In this document: in pieces, positions 54,990 through 64,000 of the stretch
Layout of the letters: each line of letters begins with the position of its first letter
Position numbering within the stretch: position 1 is the first letter of the stretch
Assembly (NCBI GenBank): GCA_030682715.1
Contig: JAUXNQ010000045.1
Coordinates: 1-64,000, forward strand
Reading direction: 5' to 3'
Length of the DNA: 64,000 nucleotides
DNA from: Methylotenera sp.
GTDB lineage: Bacteria > Pseudomonadota > Gammaproteobacteria > Burkholderiales > Methylophilaceae
Made by a program: the position numbers and the translations under genes
Notes under the pieces: model-generated
Database searches by the model: none
The model's input: the letters and a program-made list of their open reading frames with translations, nothing else
Told to the model about the DNA's origin: nothing

Positions 54990-56564
54990 TTAAGCTTCTG
55001 GGCGCATATGTGGGAATAAAATCACATCACGGATACTTGCACTGTCCGTAATCATCATCACTAAACGGTCAATACCAATACCACAGCCACCTGTCGGCGG
55101 CATGCCGTACTCTAAAGCACGGATAAAGTCAGCATCATAATACATGGCTTCGTGATCACCCGCTTCTTTGGCTTTCACTTGTGCATGAAAACGAGCCGCT
55201 TGATCTTCCGCATCATTTAACTCACTAAAACCGTTTGCAATTTCACGTCCTGTCACAAACAACTCAAAACGTTCTGTAATTTCAGGGTTTGCGTCTGATG
55301 CGCGCGCCAAAGGTGATACTTCAACAGGATAATCAATAATATAGGTAGGCTCCCACAACTGGCTCTCGGCTGTTTCTTCAAACAACGCTAATTGCAGTGC
55401 GCCTAAACCTGCGTGATCAAATGGTTTAGTACCAAATTTAAGGATTTCTGCACGCAAGAAATCTGCATCGTTCAGTTGCTCAAGCGTGTATTGCGGTGCG
55501 TATTTCTGAATGGCGCCAACAATGGTTAAGCGTTGGAAAGGCTTGCTTAAATCCAACTCGCGACCTTGGTACTGCAATACTGCTGTACCACAAGCAGCAA
55601 TCGCCGCCGCACGGATGCAACGCTCAGTAAAGTCCATCAACCATAGGTAATCGGTATAAGCCGCATAGAACTCCATCATCGTGAACTCTGGATTATGGCG
55701 TACGCTTAAGCCTTCGTTACGGAAGTTACGGTTAACTTCAAACACACGCTCAAAGCCACCCACCACCAAACGCTTTAGATACAACTCAGGCGCAATACGC
55801 ATATACATTTGCATGTCTAGCGCATTGTGATGCGTAATAAACGGCTTGGCTGATGCACCACCTGGAATCGGGTGCAACATTGGCGTTTCTACTTCTAAAA
55901 ACTGGTTATCCAGCATAAAGCTACGAATCGCTGATACCACCTTACTACGTGCAATAAAGGTTGCGCGTGTTTCTTCAGACATCATTAAATCAACATAGCG
56001 CTGGCGATACTTAACTTCTTGATCTTGTAAGCCGTGAAACTTCTCTGGCAAAGGACGTAATGATTTAGTTAATAAACGTAGCTCTGATACTTTGACTGAA
56101 AGCTCGCCCGTTTTAGTCTTAAACAACACACCTTTAGCCGCAATAATATCGCCTAAATCCCAATGCTTAAATGACTCATAAATGGCTTCGCTATTTTCAT
56201 CGGTGAAGTTATCTTTAGACACAAATAACTGAATACGACCAGTGCTATCTTGCACGGTCGCAAAACTTGCTTTACCCATCACACGTTTCAACATCATGCG
56301 GCCAGCAATGCTCACATGTACGGCTCTTGGTTGTAGCACTTCATTTTCAAAGCCACCAAACTCAGCGTGTAACGCTACCGCTTGATGCTCTGGTTTAAAG
56401 TCATTAGGAAAAGCCACACCGCCATTTAATTTAGCATTTTCACGGATTGCTTTTAGTTTCTCACGACGTTCTGCAATCACATGATTTTCATCGACTGCTG
56501 GCACTTCATTGTTTTGTTGATTACTTGGTTGACTATTTGGTTCATTATTTTGCACGTTACTCAC
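54990..56564 (-). CDS. lysS: lysyl-tRNA synthetase (class II)
   Basis: Charges tRNA-Lys. A 524-residue class II synthetase: OB-fold anticodon domain ([20 protein letters not shown] near residue 85), motif 2 region [20 protein letters not shown] near 270, and motif 3 [13 protein letters not shown] near the end. It has a 25-residue Asn/Gln-rich N-terminal extension before the conserved part. Starts with GTG at 56564, one base after the prfB stop, with GGGAG upstream inside prfB. Confidence 0.97.
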   Translation of the reverse strand: MSNVQNNEPNSQPSNQQNNEVPAVDENHVIAERREKLKAIRENAKLNGGVAFPNDFKPEHQAVALHAEFGGFENEVLQPRAVHVSIAGRMMLKRVMGKASFATVQDSTGRIQLFVSKDNFTDENSEAIYESFKHWDLGDIIAAKGVLFKTKTGELSVKVSELRLLTKSLRPLPEKFHGLQDQEVKYRQRYVDLMMSEETRATFIARSKVVSAIRSFMLDNQFLEVETPMLHPIPGGASAKPFITHHNALDMQMYMRIAPELYLKRLVVGGFERVFEVNRNFRNEGLSVRHNPEFTMMEFYAAYTDYLWLMDFTERCIRAAAIAACGTAVLQYQGRELDLSKPFQRLTIVGAIQKYAPQYTLEQLNDADFLRAEILKFGTKPFDHAGLGALQLALFEETAESQLWEPTYIIDYPVEVSPLARASDANPEITERFELFVTGREIANGFSELNDAEDQAARFHAQVKAKEAGDHEAMYYDADFIRALEYGMPPTGGCGIGIDRLVMMITDSASIRDVILFPHMRPEA

Positions 56565-56565
56565 A

Positions 56566-57670
56566 CTACACTCCCTGCTTCAAACTTTCGGTAATAAATG
56601 GGTCAAGGTCGCCGTCCAGCACGCCTTGCGTATTGCCAATTTCTACACCAGTACGTAAATCTTTAATGCGTGACTGGTCTAACACATAAGACCTGATCTG
56701 ATGACCCCAACCAATATCGGTTTTGGCATCTTCAAGTGCTTGTTTTTCTTGATTACGCTTATTCAACTCTAAATTATAAAGCGCACCTTTCAACATGTTC
56801 ATCGCTTCTTCTCTGTTGCGATGTTGCGAACGGTCATTTTGGCACTGCACCACGGTATTGGTCGGGATATGGGTAAGACGAACCGCAGAGTCTGTTTTAT
56901 TAATATGCTGACCACCTGCACCACTCGCTCTATAGGTATCAACACGCAAGTCTGCAGGGTTGATATCAATTTGAATCGAGTCATCCACCTCTGGGAATAT
57001 CTGCACACTGGCAAAGCTTGTATGACGTTTAGCGTTTGAATCAAATGGAGATTTACGCACCAAACGATGCACGCCATTCTCAGTTCTTAAAGTACCGTAG
57101 GCATAGTCACCAGACACTTTAATTGATGCGCCCTTAATGCCAGCCACATCACCTTCAGACTCTTCCAACACCTCGACCTTAAAGCCTTTGCGCTCGCAAT
57201 AGCGTAAATACATACGCAACAGCATATTTGCCCAATCTTGCGCCTCCGTGCCACCACTACCAGACTGAAACTCAATGAAGCAGTTCGCAGAATCCAACTC
57301 GCCAGAAAACATGCGTCTGAATTCCATCTCGGCAATTTGCTTTTCGAGGGCTAGAGAATCATGCTCTACACTTAATAAAGTATCGTCGTCATTTTCCTCA
57401 CGCGCCATCTCAAACAACTCTTGCGCATCTTTAAGGCCAGATTGCACATGCGTGAGGGTCTCTACCACCATTTCAAGAGTACGCTTTTCTTTACCTAGCG
57501 CTTGACTTTTGGCATTGTCATCCCAAACTTTAGGGTCTTCTAATAACCCATTCACTTCTTCTAAACGCTGGCTCTTAGTCTCAAAGTCAAAGATACCCCC
57601 GAAGAGCATGGTTACGCTCGCCTAAATCGCTTAAGCGATTAGCAATAATATTGAGTTGTTCTGCTTCCAT
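56566..57670 (-). CDS. prfB: peptide chain release factor 2 with programmed +1 frameshift
   Basis: RF2 releases peptides at UGA and UAA. Translation starts at ATG 57670 ([20 protein letters not shown]) and meets in-frame TGA at 57587-57589 after 27 codons. The site GGGGGTATCTTTGAC is the classic RF2 autoregulatory slip: an internal Shine-Dalgarno-like G-run, CTT TGA, then GAC read in the +1 frame. The full product is about 367 residues. The codon-recognition tripeptide region and GGQ motif ([16 protein letters not shown]) are intact. lysS follows at once. Confidence 0.96.
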
Positions 57671-57956
57671 AATGCTTACGTGTTGCTAAAAAACGTCATT
57701 ATACAGCAAAGGCTTATCGCGCCATATTGCAGGATTAACGAGTAATGACTAGCACTGAAACAAAAAACACTATCTGGATAGTGATACTTTTGATCTTTTT
57801 CAAATAAATACAAAAAACTTGATACATATTAAAAAAGTGTCATTAAATAAATATAAATCCTCGCAGATTTTGGCCTAGACAGTTAAACTTGCAATATTCA
57901 TAAATTTTTAATCAAAATGTAATAAATTTGTAATAAATTAGGGAGCTTCAAGAGTT
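57671..57956. other. AT-rich gap between prfB and the DUF47-pit pair
   Basis: This divergent spacer holds the promoters of both directions. A small inverted repeat (CACTATC/GATAGTG) lies at about 57759-57774. Apart from the Pho-box-like repeat at 57917, I see no gene or further element. Confidence 0.5.
57917..57934 (+). promoter_or_regulatory. Pho-box-like direct repeat before DUF47-pit
   Basis: ATGTAAT-AAAT-TTGTAAT matches the 7+4+7 layout of a Pho box, using the weaker TGTAAT half site. It ends only 22 bases before the ATG, which leaves little room for a -10 and a leader, so function is uncertain. AT-rich chance similarity is possible. Confidence 0.4.
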
Positions 57957-58613
57957 ATGGCAAATGCTGCATTTGGTCGCTTAATGGCGGCAATCACACC
58001 CCGCAATGACAATTATTTTGTACTATTTAATAGCCTAGCAGATTGTGCAGTAAAAGGCTCTAAGGTACTCGCGATGATGGCAGCTGTGAGAGACAGCGAT
58101 AAGTTTGATGAGCACTTTGCTGAAATTAGAAAAATTGAATCTGAAGCTGACGAGTACACAAAAGAAATTTTACTTTCCCTACATAAAACATTTATTACCC
58201 CATTTGACCGTCGTGAAATTCGCGAACTAGCAATGGCGCTTGATGACATTATTGATTACATGGAAGCTATTCCACAAAGTGCGCAAATCTATGGCCACTC
58301 AAGTTTTACCCCAGAAATGGTAGCGCTTGCGCAAATTTTATTACGTGCTTCTGAGAAAGTACGTGAAGCTGTCAACATGCTTTCTGACATGAAAAACGCT
58401 GAAGTCATTTTACGCACCTGTGCAGAAATCAGCAGCATTGAAGGCGAAGCTGATCACGTGATGCGCTCAGGCATGCACCGATTATTTTCTGAAGTTGAAG
58501 ATGCACGTACCTTAATCCGCTCAAAAGAACTCTACGATCTATTTGAAGAAGCCGTTGATAGCTGTGAAGACGTTGCAGACGTGATTCATGGCGTTGTACT
58601 TGAGCGTATTTAA
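57957..58613 (+). CDS. PhoU-like DUF47 family protein
   Basis: A 218-residue helical protein of the DUF47/TIGR00153 family, distantly related to PhoU. Recognised from the metal-binding-type helices IRKIESEADEYTKEILLSLH, FDRREIRELAMALDDIIDYMEA and IEGEADHVMR. These proteins are usually encoded next to Pit and modulate its phosphate uptake. It is 10 bp from pit here. Confidence 0.92.
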   Translation: MANAAFGRLMAAITPRNDNYFVLFNSLADCAVKGSKVLAMMAAVRDSDKFDEHFAEIRKIESEADEYTKEILLSLHKTFITPFDRREIRELAMALDDIIDYMEAIPQSAQIYGHSSFTPEMVALAQILLRASEKVREAVNMLSDMKNAEVILRTCAEISSIEGEADHVMRSGMHRLFSEVEDARTLIRSKELYDLFEEAVDSCEDVADVIHGVVLERI

Positions 58614-58623
58614 GGGGTAAATC

Positions 58624-59622
58624 ATGGATCACGCAATTCTCATCATGGCGTTGCTCGTGGTGGTTGCCCTCATATTTGACTTTATGAATGGCTTCCATGA
58701 CGCAGCTAACTCCATTGCGCTGATGGTTTCTACGCGTTTGCTAACACCGCAAGCTGCAGTGGCATGGGCAGCATTTTTCAACCTTATCGCGTTCCTATTT
58801 TTTGGTTTGCATGTAGCAGATACAGTAGGTAAAGGCATTATTTCAAAAGATGTGATTGATAATGCTGTGATTTTTGGCGCATTAAGCGGCGCAATTACTT
58901 GGAACGTTATCACATGGTGGTTTGGTATTCCATCATCCTCATCACATGCGCTAGTAGGTGGGTTGGTGGGTGCAGGTGTCGCTAAAGCAGGCACAGGCTC
59001 AATTGTCGCGGCAGGCCTCACTAAAACTTCAGTGGCAATTATTTTGTCGCCGCTATTCGGCATGTTGCTCGCATTATTATTGATGGTCATCACTTTATGG
59101 GCGTTTGAAAAAGCATCTCCATACCCAACTGAAAGAAGATTCAATAAATTACAGTTTATTTCTTCATCACTCTATAGCTTAGGTCATGGTGGTAACGATG
59201 CGCAAAAAACCATGGGTATCATTGCTGTGTTACTTTATGCTAATGGCTACTTACAAGGTGACTTTCATGTTCCATTTTGGGTTGTTATTTCATGCCAAGT
59301 GGCAATGGGCTTAGGTACGCTATTTGGTGGCTGGCGTATTGTGCGCACCATGGGCATGGGCATTACGCGTATCCGTCCATCTGGTGGCTTTTGTGCACAA
59401 ACATCAGGCGCTATTGCGCTGTTTTCAGCAACCGCATTGGGCATTCCAGTTTCAACCACGCACACCATCACTGGCGCTATCATTGGTGTAGGCTTGTCTC
59501 GCAGGATGTCTGCCGTGCGCTGGGGCTTAGCTTCCAGAATCGTATGGGCATGGGTGCTGACCATTCCATGTGCTGGATTAATGGCTGCTGCGGGTTATCA
59601 CTTAGGCCGCACGTTCATGTAA
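58624..59622 (+). CDS. pit: low-affinity inorganic phosphate transporter
   Basis: A 332-residue Pit-family permease moving metal-phosphate with protons. The twin signature is visible as FDFMNGFHDAANSIALMV near residue 20 and SLGHGGNDAQKTMGII near 192, with WWFGIPSSSSHALVGGLVGA and GIPVSTTHTITGAIIG in the paired halves. About ten hydrophobic segments. Forms an operon with the DUF47 gene and is ended by a strong terminator. Confidence 0.95.
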   Translation: MDHAILIMALLVVVALIFDFMNGFHDAANSIALMVSTRLLTPQAAVAWAAFFNLIAFLFFGLHVADTVGKGIISKDVIDNAVIFGALSGAITWNVITWWFGIPSSSSHALVGGLVGAGVAKAGTGSIVAAGLTKTSVAIILSPLFGMLLALLLMVITLWAFEKASPYPTERRFNKLQFISSSLYSLGHGGNDAQKTMGIIAVLLYANGYLQGDFHVPFWVVISCQVAMGLGTLFGGWRIVRTMGMGITRIRPSGGFCAQTSGAIALFSATALGIPVSTTHTITGAIIGVGLSRRMSAVRWGLASRIVWAWVLTIPCAGLMAAAGYHLGRTFM

Positions 59623-59654
59623 TCAACAGCATGTAATAATCAGTATGGATGCTA

Positions 59655-59690
59655 AATAAGGGGCTTAAATTTAGCCCCTTATTATTTGTT
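59655..59690 (+). terminator. terminator after pit
   Basis: AATAAGGGGCT (59655-59665) and AGCCCCTTATT (59673-59683) form a perfect 11-bp stem with a seven-base loop, followed by a T-rich tail. Confidence 0.85.
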
Positions 59691-59709
59691 CATTTTACTA
59701 ATTTATTTT

Positions 59710-59743
59710 TTGTCATTATATTGTCACAATAGCTTCATATGAT
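59710..59743 (+). promoter_or_regulatory. Pho box and -10 element of pstS
   Basis: TTGTCAT-TATA-TTGTCAC (59710-59727) matches the PhoB consensus (CTGTCAT repeats, 4-bp spacer). TATGAT (59738-59743) lies ten bases on as the -10 element, the normal geometry for PhoB-activated promoters. This is the best Pho site in the window. Confidence 0.85.
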
Positions 59744-59785
59744 ACTTAAAGTTTAACAACAGACTACTCTCATAAGGAGCATCAA

Positions 59786-60787
59786 ATGAATTACCAGTTT
59801 ACTAAATACTCATCAATAGCCGGTTTAGTTGCATCATTATTTGCACTACCAACCATGGCTGTTGCGGCTGAAAAAATCGTTAAAATTGACGGCTCTAGCA
59901 CTGTTTACCCAATTACTGAAGCGGTTGCAGAAGAGTTTCAAAAAGCAACAAAAACTAAGGTAACTGTAGGTGTTTCAGGCACTGGCGGCGGCTTCAAAAA
60001 ATTCTGCCGTGGTGAAACTGACGTACAAAATGCATCACGCCCTATTCTGCAAAAAGAAATTGATGCATGTAAAGAAGCTGGCGTACAGTTTATTGAATTA
60101 CCAGTAGCCTATGATGCATTAACTGTTGTCATCAACCCTCAAAATGACTTCGCTACGAAAATGACTGCAGCCGAACTTAAAAAATTATGGGAACCAGCAG
60201 CTCAAGGTAAAGTAAAAACTTGGAATCAAGTAAACGCTGCATGGCCAAACACACCAGTTAAACTATACGGCCCAGGTGCCGACTCAGGTACGTTTGACTA
60301 CTTTACAGAAGCGATTGTTGGCAAGGCTAAATCAAGCCGCGGTGACTTTACAGCCTCTGAGGATGACAATGTCTTGGTTAAAGGTGTGGTAGGTGACAAA
60401 GGTGCGCTTGGTTATTTTGGTTATGCTTACTACGAAGAAAACCAAGATAAATTAACAGCTGTTGCGATTATCGAAAAGGCTGGTAAGCCTGCTGTGTTAC
60501 CATCAAAAGCTACTATTGAAGATGGATCATACCAACCGCTTGCACGTCCTATCTTTATTTATGTCAATGCAACTGCGGCTGCCTTCAAACCAGAAGTGAA
60601 AGCATTTGTTAACTATTATTTAGAAAACGGCAAACCTTTGATCGAAGAAGTAAAATACGTAGCTTTACCAGCTAAAGAACAAAAAGCAGTAATTGCTCAC
60701 TGGAAAGCACTTAAACCAGGCTCTGGCTTTGGTGGAAAATCTGAAGTTGGTGTAAAAATTGAAGAATTGCTAGCACGTATTAAATAG
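59786..60787 (+). CDS. pstS: phosphate ABC transporter substrate-binding protein
   Basis: Periplasmic phosphate-binding protein of the high-affinity Pst system. Signal peptide to about AVAA (residue 28), then the phosphate-binding motifs [15 protein letters not shown] near 35, [14 protein letters not shown] near 65 and [15 protein letters not shown] near 167. The 333-residue length fits. AAGGAG precedes the ATG. A hairpin after it probably makes pstS mRNA more abundant than that of the permease genes. Confidence 0.96.
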   Translation: MNYQFTKYSSIAGLVASLFALPTMAVAAEKIVKIDGSSTVYPITEAVAEEFQKATKTKVTVGVSGTGGGFKKFCRGETDVQNASRPILQKEIDACKEAGVQFIELPVAYDALTVVINPQNDFATKMTAAELKKLWEPAAQGKVKTWNQVNAAWPNTPVKLYGPGADSGTFDYFTEAIVGKAKSSRGDFTASEDDNVLVKGVVGDKGALGYFGYAYYEENQDKLTAVAIIEKAGKPAVLPSKATIEDGSYQPLARPIFIYVNATAAAFKPEVKAFVNYYLENGKPLIEEVKYVALPAKEQKAVIAHWKALKPGSGFGGKSEVGVKIEELLARIK

Positions 60788-60799
60788 CATGCATGACTG

Positions 60800-60843
60800 A
60801 CGCTTGTTTGAAATACATATTTTTTTATGTGTCAGACAAGCGT
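60800..60843 (+). terminator. attenuating hairpin between pstS and pstC
   Basis: ACGCTTGTTTGA and TCAGACAAGCGT pair over 12 positions with one wobble. No strong T-run follows, so it is likely a partial terminator or 3'-end stabiliser that raises pstS expression above pstCAB. Confidence 0.65.
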
Positions 60844-60881
60844 TGCTTTACAAATAATATAAACTAGCTGGTACATATCAC

Positions 60882-61829
60882 GTGAATACGGTAACCCAAG
60901 TGCTGAATAACTCATTAACGCCCCAAATTAGTGATCGCTTATCTAAGAACTTCAATCGCCACTTAAAAGAGCGAGTGATTGAATTCATTTTAATGCTAGC
61001 TGCATTCTCTGCAGTATTAACGACTGCTGCGATTATGGGCATTCTATTATACGAATCTTATGGTTTCTTTGAGCATGTCTCTATAGCAGACTTTCTCACA
61101 GATACTGTATGGACACCGTTATTTGAAAACCCACGCTACGGTATATTACCCTTAGTTTCTGGCACGCTTACTGTCACTGGCGTTGCGCTATTGATTGCCA
61201 TACCTATTGGTACCATCAGTGCTATCTACCTTTCAGAGTTTGCGTCACACCGTGTGCGTGAAACAGTGAAACCAATCTTAGAATTGTTAGCTGGCGTACC
61301 AACCATTGTATTCGGTTTCTTTGCGCTACTATTTATCACACCGCTTTTACAAAAAATCATTCCAGGCTTACCTACCTTTAATATGTTGAGTTCTGGCATT
61401 GTGATTGGCATTATGATTATTCCATACATTGCCTCGCTATCAGAAGATGCCATGCGTGCAGTGCCAATGAGCATGCGCGAAGGCTCTTATGCCATGGGTG
61501 CAACGCGTTTTCAAACAGCGATTAGGGTGGTAACCCCTGCCGCAATCTCAGGCATTGTTGCAGCCTATATTTTAGGTATCTCACGTGCGATTGGCGAGAC
61601 TATGGTAGTTGCAATCGCCGCAGGCCAACAACCCAACTTAACGTTTAACCCGATGGACGCGGCTGCCACCATTACTGCTTATATCGTGCAAGTTGCCATG
61701 GGTGACTTACCGCACGGCAGCATTGGCTATCAAAGTATATTTGCAGCAGGCTTGGTCTTGATGCTAATGACATTGACGCTCAATATTATCGGCCACATTA
61801 CACGCAAGAGATACAGTGAGAGGTACTAA
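60882..61829 (+). CDS. pstC: phosphate ABC transporter permease PstC
   Basis: Inner-membrane permease subunit, 315 residues, with six membrane segments. The binding-protein-dependent transport signature is seen as EGSYAMGATRFQTAIRVVTP near residue 205. Starts with GTG at 60882 (MNTVTQVLNN). Its TAA overlaps the pstA ATG, so the permeases are translationally coupled. Confidence 0.95.
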   Translation: MNTVTQVLNNSLTPQISDRLSKNFNRHLKERVIEFILMLAAFSAVLTTAAIMGILLYESYGFFEHVSIADFLTDTVWTPLFENPRYGILPLVSGTLTVTGVALLIAIPIGTISAIYLSEFASHRVRETVKPILELLAGVPTIVFGFFALLFITPLLQKIIPGLPTFNMLSSGIVIGIMIIPYIASLSEDAMRAVPMSMREGSYAMGATRFQTAIRVVTPAAISGIVAAYILGISRAIGETMVVAIAAGQQPNLTFNPMDAAATITAYIVQVAMGDLPHGSIGYQSIFAAGLVLMLMTLTLNIIGHITRKRYSERY

Positions 61830-62767
61830 TGATGAACAAGCAACAAACTAAAAACCTGAATGAAGTACGTGCTATGATTCAACGGCATAAACTCAATGAT
61901 TATATTTTCTCTATCATTGGTTTATTGTGCTTAATGGTCGGCCTCATCACGTTATTAACGCTATTTATTGATCTCATCCTCCAAGGTTACCCTAAGTTAC
62001 TATCTTTAAGTTTTTATACAGACTTTCCATCACGTCGCGCGTCTAGTGCTGGGCTGTTATCCGCATTAGTTGGTTCATCATTGGTGATGCTAGTGACCTT
62101 TTTGTCAGCAGTTCCAATGGGCGTCATGGCGGCTATTTATCTAGAAGAATACGCACCAAAAAACTGGTTTTCAGACCTGATTGAAATCAACGTTTCAAAC
62201 TTAGCAGCTGTGCCTTCAATTATTTACGGCTTATTAGCACTTGGCTTATTTGTGTACATTTTAGACTTGGGTCAAAGTATCGTCACCGCAGGTCTTACTT
62301 TAGGTTTATTAATTTTACCTGTCGTGATTGTCGCAACCCGTGAGTCAATACGTAGCATCCCTATCGCGATTCGTGAGGCGGCCTACGCTGTAGGGGCAAC
62401 CAAATGGCAAGTGGTATATGACCACGTCATTAAGTATTCATTTGGCGGCATTCTAACTGGTGTCATTATCGGCATGGCGCGCGCAATTGGCGAAACTGCA
62501 CCGATTATTACCATTGGCGCACTGACGTTCATTGCATTCTTACCGCCATCTCCAGTAACAACCACCGCACCGTTTCTTAACTTTGAATGGCTATCATCAG
62601 GCTTCACAGTTTTACCGATTCAGATGTTTAGCTGGTTATCACGTCCAAGTGAAGCATTCCATGTTAACGCCGCAGCCGCTGGGGTGATTATCATTTTAGT
62701 GACACTGATTATGAACGGCTTTGCCATCAGAATGCGTTACAAAATGCGTAAAAACATTAAATGGTAA
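61829..62767 (+). CDS. pstA: phosphate ABC transporter permease PstA
   Basis: Second permease subunit, 312 residues, with six helices and the EAA-type loop IREAAYAVGATKWQVVYDHV near residue 188, which contacts PstB. GMARAIGETAPIITIGALTF is typical of PstA. It overlaps pstC by one base. Confidence 0.95.
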   Translation: MMNKQQTKNLNEVRAMIQRHKLNDYIFSIIGLLCLMVGLITLLTLFIDLILQGYPKLLSLSFYTDFPSRRASSAGLLSALVGSSLVMLVTFLSAVPMGVMAAIYLEEYAPKNWFSDLIEINVSNLAAVPSIIYGLLALGLFVYILDLGQSIVTAGLTLGLLILPVVIVATRESIRSIPIAIREAAYAVGATKWQVVYDHVIKYSFGGILTGVIIGMARAIGETAPIITIGALTFIAFLPPSPVTTTAPFLNFEWLSSGFTVLPIQMFSWLSRPSEAFHVNAAAAGVIIILVTLIMNGFAIRMRYKMRKNIKW

Positions 62768-62811
62768 TGCACGACTAATCTCTATATTTATCAACAGGAA
62801 TCTAAATTCTC

Positions 62812-63591
62812 ATGATGACATCAACTACACCAGTAAAAGCTGAAGCACGTAACCTCAGTTTTTTTTATAACGGTGGCAACAATGCAGTAAAAAACGTTTC
62901 TATGCCTTTGTATGAAAATAAAATTACTGCACTAATTGGACCGTCTGGTTGCGGTAAATCTACATTTTTACGCTGCTTTAACCGTATGCATGACTTATAC
63001 CCTGGCAATAAGTATGAGGGTCAAATTATCATGCATCCAGATGACACCAATATCTTAGAGAAAAATGTAGACCCGATTGAAGTACGCATGCGCATTAGCA
63101 TGGTGTTTCAAAAGCCTAATCCATTTCCAAAATCTATTTATGAAAACGTGGCGTATGGTTTACGTGTACGTGGCGAAAAAAATAGACGCATTGTTGATGA
63201 TAAAGTAGAGGAAGCATTAAAGGGCGCTGCACTTTGGAATGAAGTAAAGGACAGACTGCAAGACCTAGCCTTCAATTTATCAGGCGGTCAGCAACAACGT
63301 TTATGTATTGCACGTGCACTAGCAACTGACCCTGAGATTATGCTGTTTGATGAACCAACTTCCGCATTAGACCCAATTGCAACTGCAAATATTGAAGAAT
63401 TAATGAGTGAGTTACGTAACAAGTTAACGATTCTTGTCGTGACCCACAACATGCAACAGGCCGCGCGTGTTTCTGATTACACAGCCTATATGTATTTAGG
63501 CGAGCTGATTGAACATGGTGAAACTGACCGCATCTTCACACGCCCTACCCGTAAAGAAACTGAAGATTACATTACTGGTAAATTCGGTTAA
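62812..63591 (+). CDS. pstB: phosphate ABC transporter ATP-binding protein
   Basis: ATPase of the Pst importer. Walker [10 protein letters not shown] near residue 44, ABC signature LSGGQQQRL near 163, Walker [14 protein letters not shown] near 182 and the switch histidine in VVTHNMQQA. Length 259 residues. The usual phoU does not follow; the next gene is on the other strand, and the PhoU-like DUF47 gene is upstream of pstS. Confidence 0.97.
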   Translation: MMTSTTPVKAEARNLSFFYNGGNNAVKNVSMPLYENKITALIGPSGCGKSTFLRCFNRMHDLYPGNKYEGQIIMHPDDTNILEKNVDPIEVRMRISMVFQKPNPFPKSIYENVAYGLRVRGEKNRRIVDDKVEEALKGAALWNEVKDRLQDLAFNLSGGQQQRLCIARALATDPEIMLFDEPTSALDPIATANIEELMSELRNKLTILVVTHNMQQAARVSDYTAYMYLGELIEHGETDRIFTRPTRKETEDYITGKFG

Positions 63592-63749
63592 CTGACTTTA
63601 CAAGCTAGATGATTTTACTAGCTAGCTAACTTTAACTGGCCTAACTTTAACGAGCTAGGCGCTTTTACTAAATAACTTTATAAATCTGGTTAGATAGTAA
63701 GTTAAATCAAGTAGATTCACCTACGCTAGCTGGGATAATTACCTATCAA

Positions 63750-64000
63750 TTAATCAATCACAACATGTTTCTGCGTAATGGCTAGCTGGCTATTCTTATT
63801 AGCAGATGCGTTAGCATGCATAATAGTGGCATAAAACTGTACCATACGCTCTGCCTGTATTGACGCAGTCCAATTTGCAAGCACATAAGATCTGGCACGC
63901 ACACCAAGCTCAAATCGCTCCTCAGGGTAAATCAATAAGTGCTTCACCTTTTCTGCAAAACCGATAACATGATCAGGTGCAATCAGCGCTCCCTCACCAT
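63750..64000 (-). CDS. glycosyltransferase family 1 (GT4-type), C-terminal part
   Basis: The gene runs off the window end; 83 codons of the C-terminus are visible. GEGALIAPDHVIGFAEKV recalls the nucleotide-sugar-binding G/E-rich loop, followed by HLLIYPEERFELGVRARSY and WTASIQAERMVQFY, the usual C-terminal helices of GT4-type enzymes. It would transfer a sugar from an NDP-sugar in polysaccharide or glycolipid synthesis. Acceptor and N-terminus cannot be judged. Confidence 0.75.
   Translation of the reverse strand, partial: GEGALIAPDHVIGFAEKVKHLLIYPEERFELGVRARSYVLANWTASIQAERMVQFYATIMHANASANKNSQLAITQKHVVID

Overview
The window is a chromosomal segment of a Gram-negative bacterium, most likely a betaproteobacterium of the family Methylophilaceae (Methylotenera-like). 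The grounds are the moderately AT-rich sequence, the uvrC-pgsA-tRNA order, the isc cluster with two cysteine desulfurases in a row, and a methylcitrate-cycle island joined to succinate dehydrogenase, aconitase B and fumarase. The genus is an inference; no rRNA or methanol-oxidation gene is present to confirm it.

Layout. 1-2050: remnants and small systems, namely a mazEF pair cut by the window edge, an MNT nucleotidyltransferase antitoxin with a decayed HEPN partner, an apparently non-coding transcription unit with a sigma-54 promoter and a strong terminator (about 1303-1560), and a Bfd-like ferredoxin. 2266-10184: tRNA-Gly/Cys/Gly, pgsA, uvrC and housekeeping or membrane genes. 10244-30432: a carbon-metabolism island. 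The minus-strand block runs from malic enzyme through sdhCDAB, sdhE, a CitE-like lyase, an acyl-CoA ligase and class I fumarase, with acnB beyond it. The GntR-facing plus-strand block is CitE/Mcl-like lyase, mesaconyl-CoA hydratase, a second lyase, then prpB, prpC and prpD. Read together, these genes could turn a C5 acid such as mesaconate into glyoxylate plus propionyl-CoA, and propionyl-CoA through methylcitrate to pyruvate and succinate, then fumarate, malate and pyruvate.

30611-36543: an HpaII-type restriction-modification pair whose methyltransferase mRNA looks leaderless, ung, a frameshifted prepilin gene, a secreted trypsin-like protease with a TPR tail, and cysE. 36635-43840: the iron-sulfur assembly operon iscR-nifS-iscS-iscU-iscA-hscB-hscA-fdx, with an IscR-type promoter and three palindromic repeats between iscS and iscU. 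43942-50654: beta-carbonic anhydrase plus SulP transporter, three tandem small exported proteins sharing an SKRPY motif, a GAF-LuxR regulator, a hybrid histidine kinase and a response regulator.

50680-64000: a hairpin-rich repeat, a second protease-TPR paralogue, a DUF2490 protein, a phosphate-selective porin, lysS-prfB (with the programmed frameshift), a PhoU-like DUF47 protein with Pit, and pstSCAB. Pho-box-like repeats stand before the porin, the DUF47-pit pair and pstS, so this end is a phosphate-acquisition region. The window ends inside a glycosyltransferase gene.

The least explained items are the sigma-54 RNA, the SKRPY family, and the pair of ~101-bp repeats whose terminal inverted repeats differ in sequence yet stay perfectly complementary.
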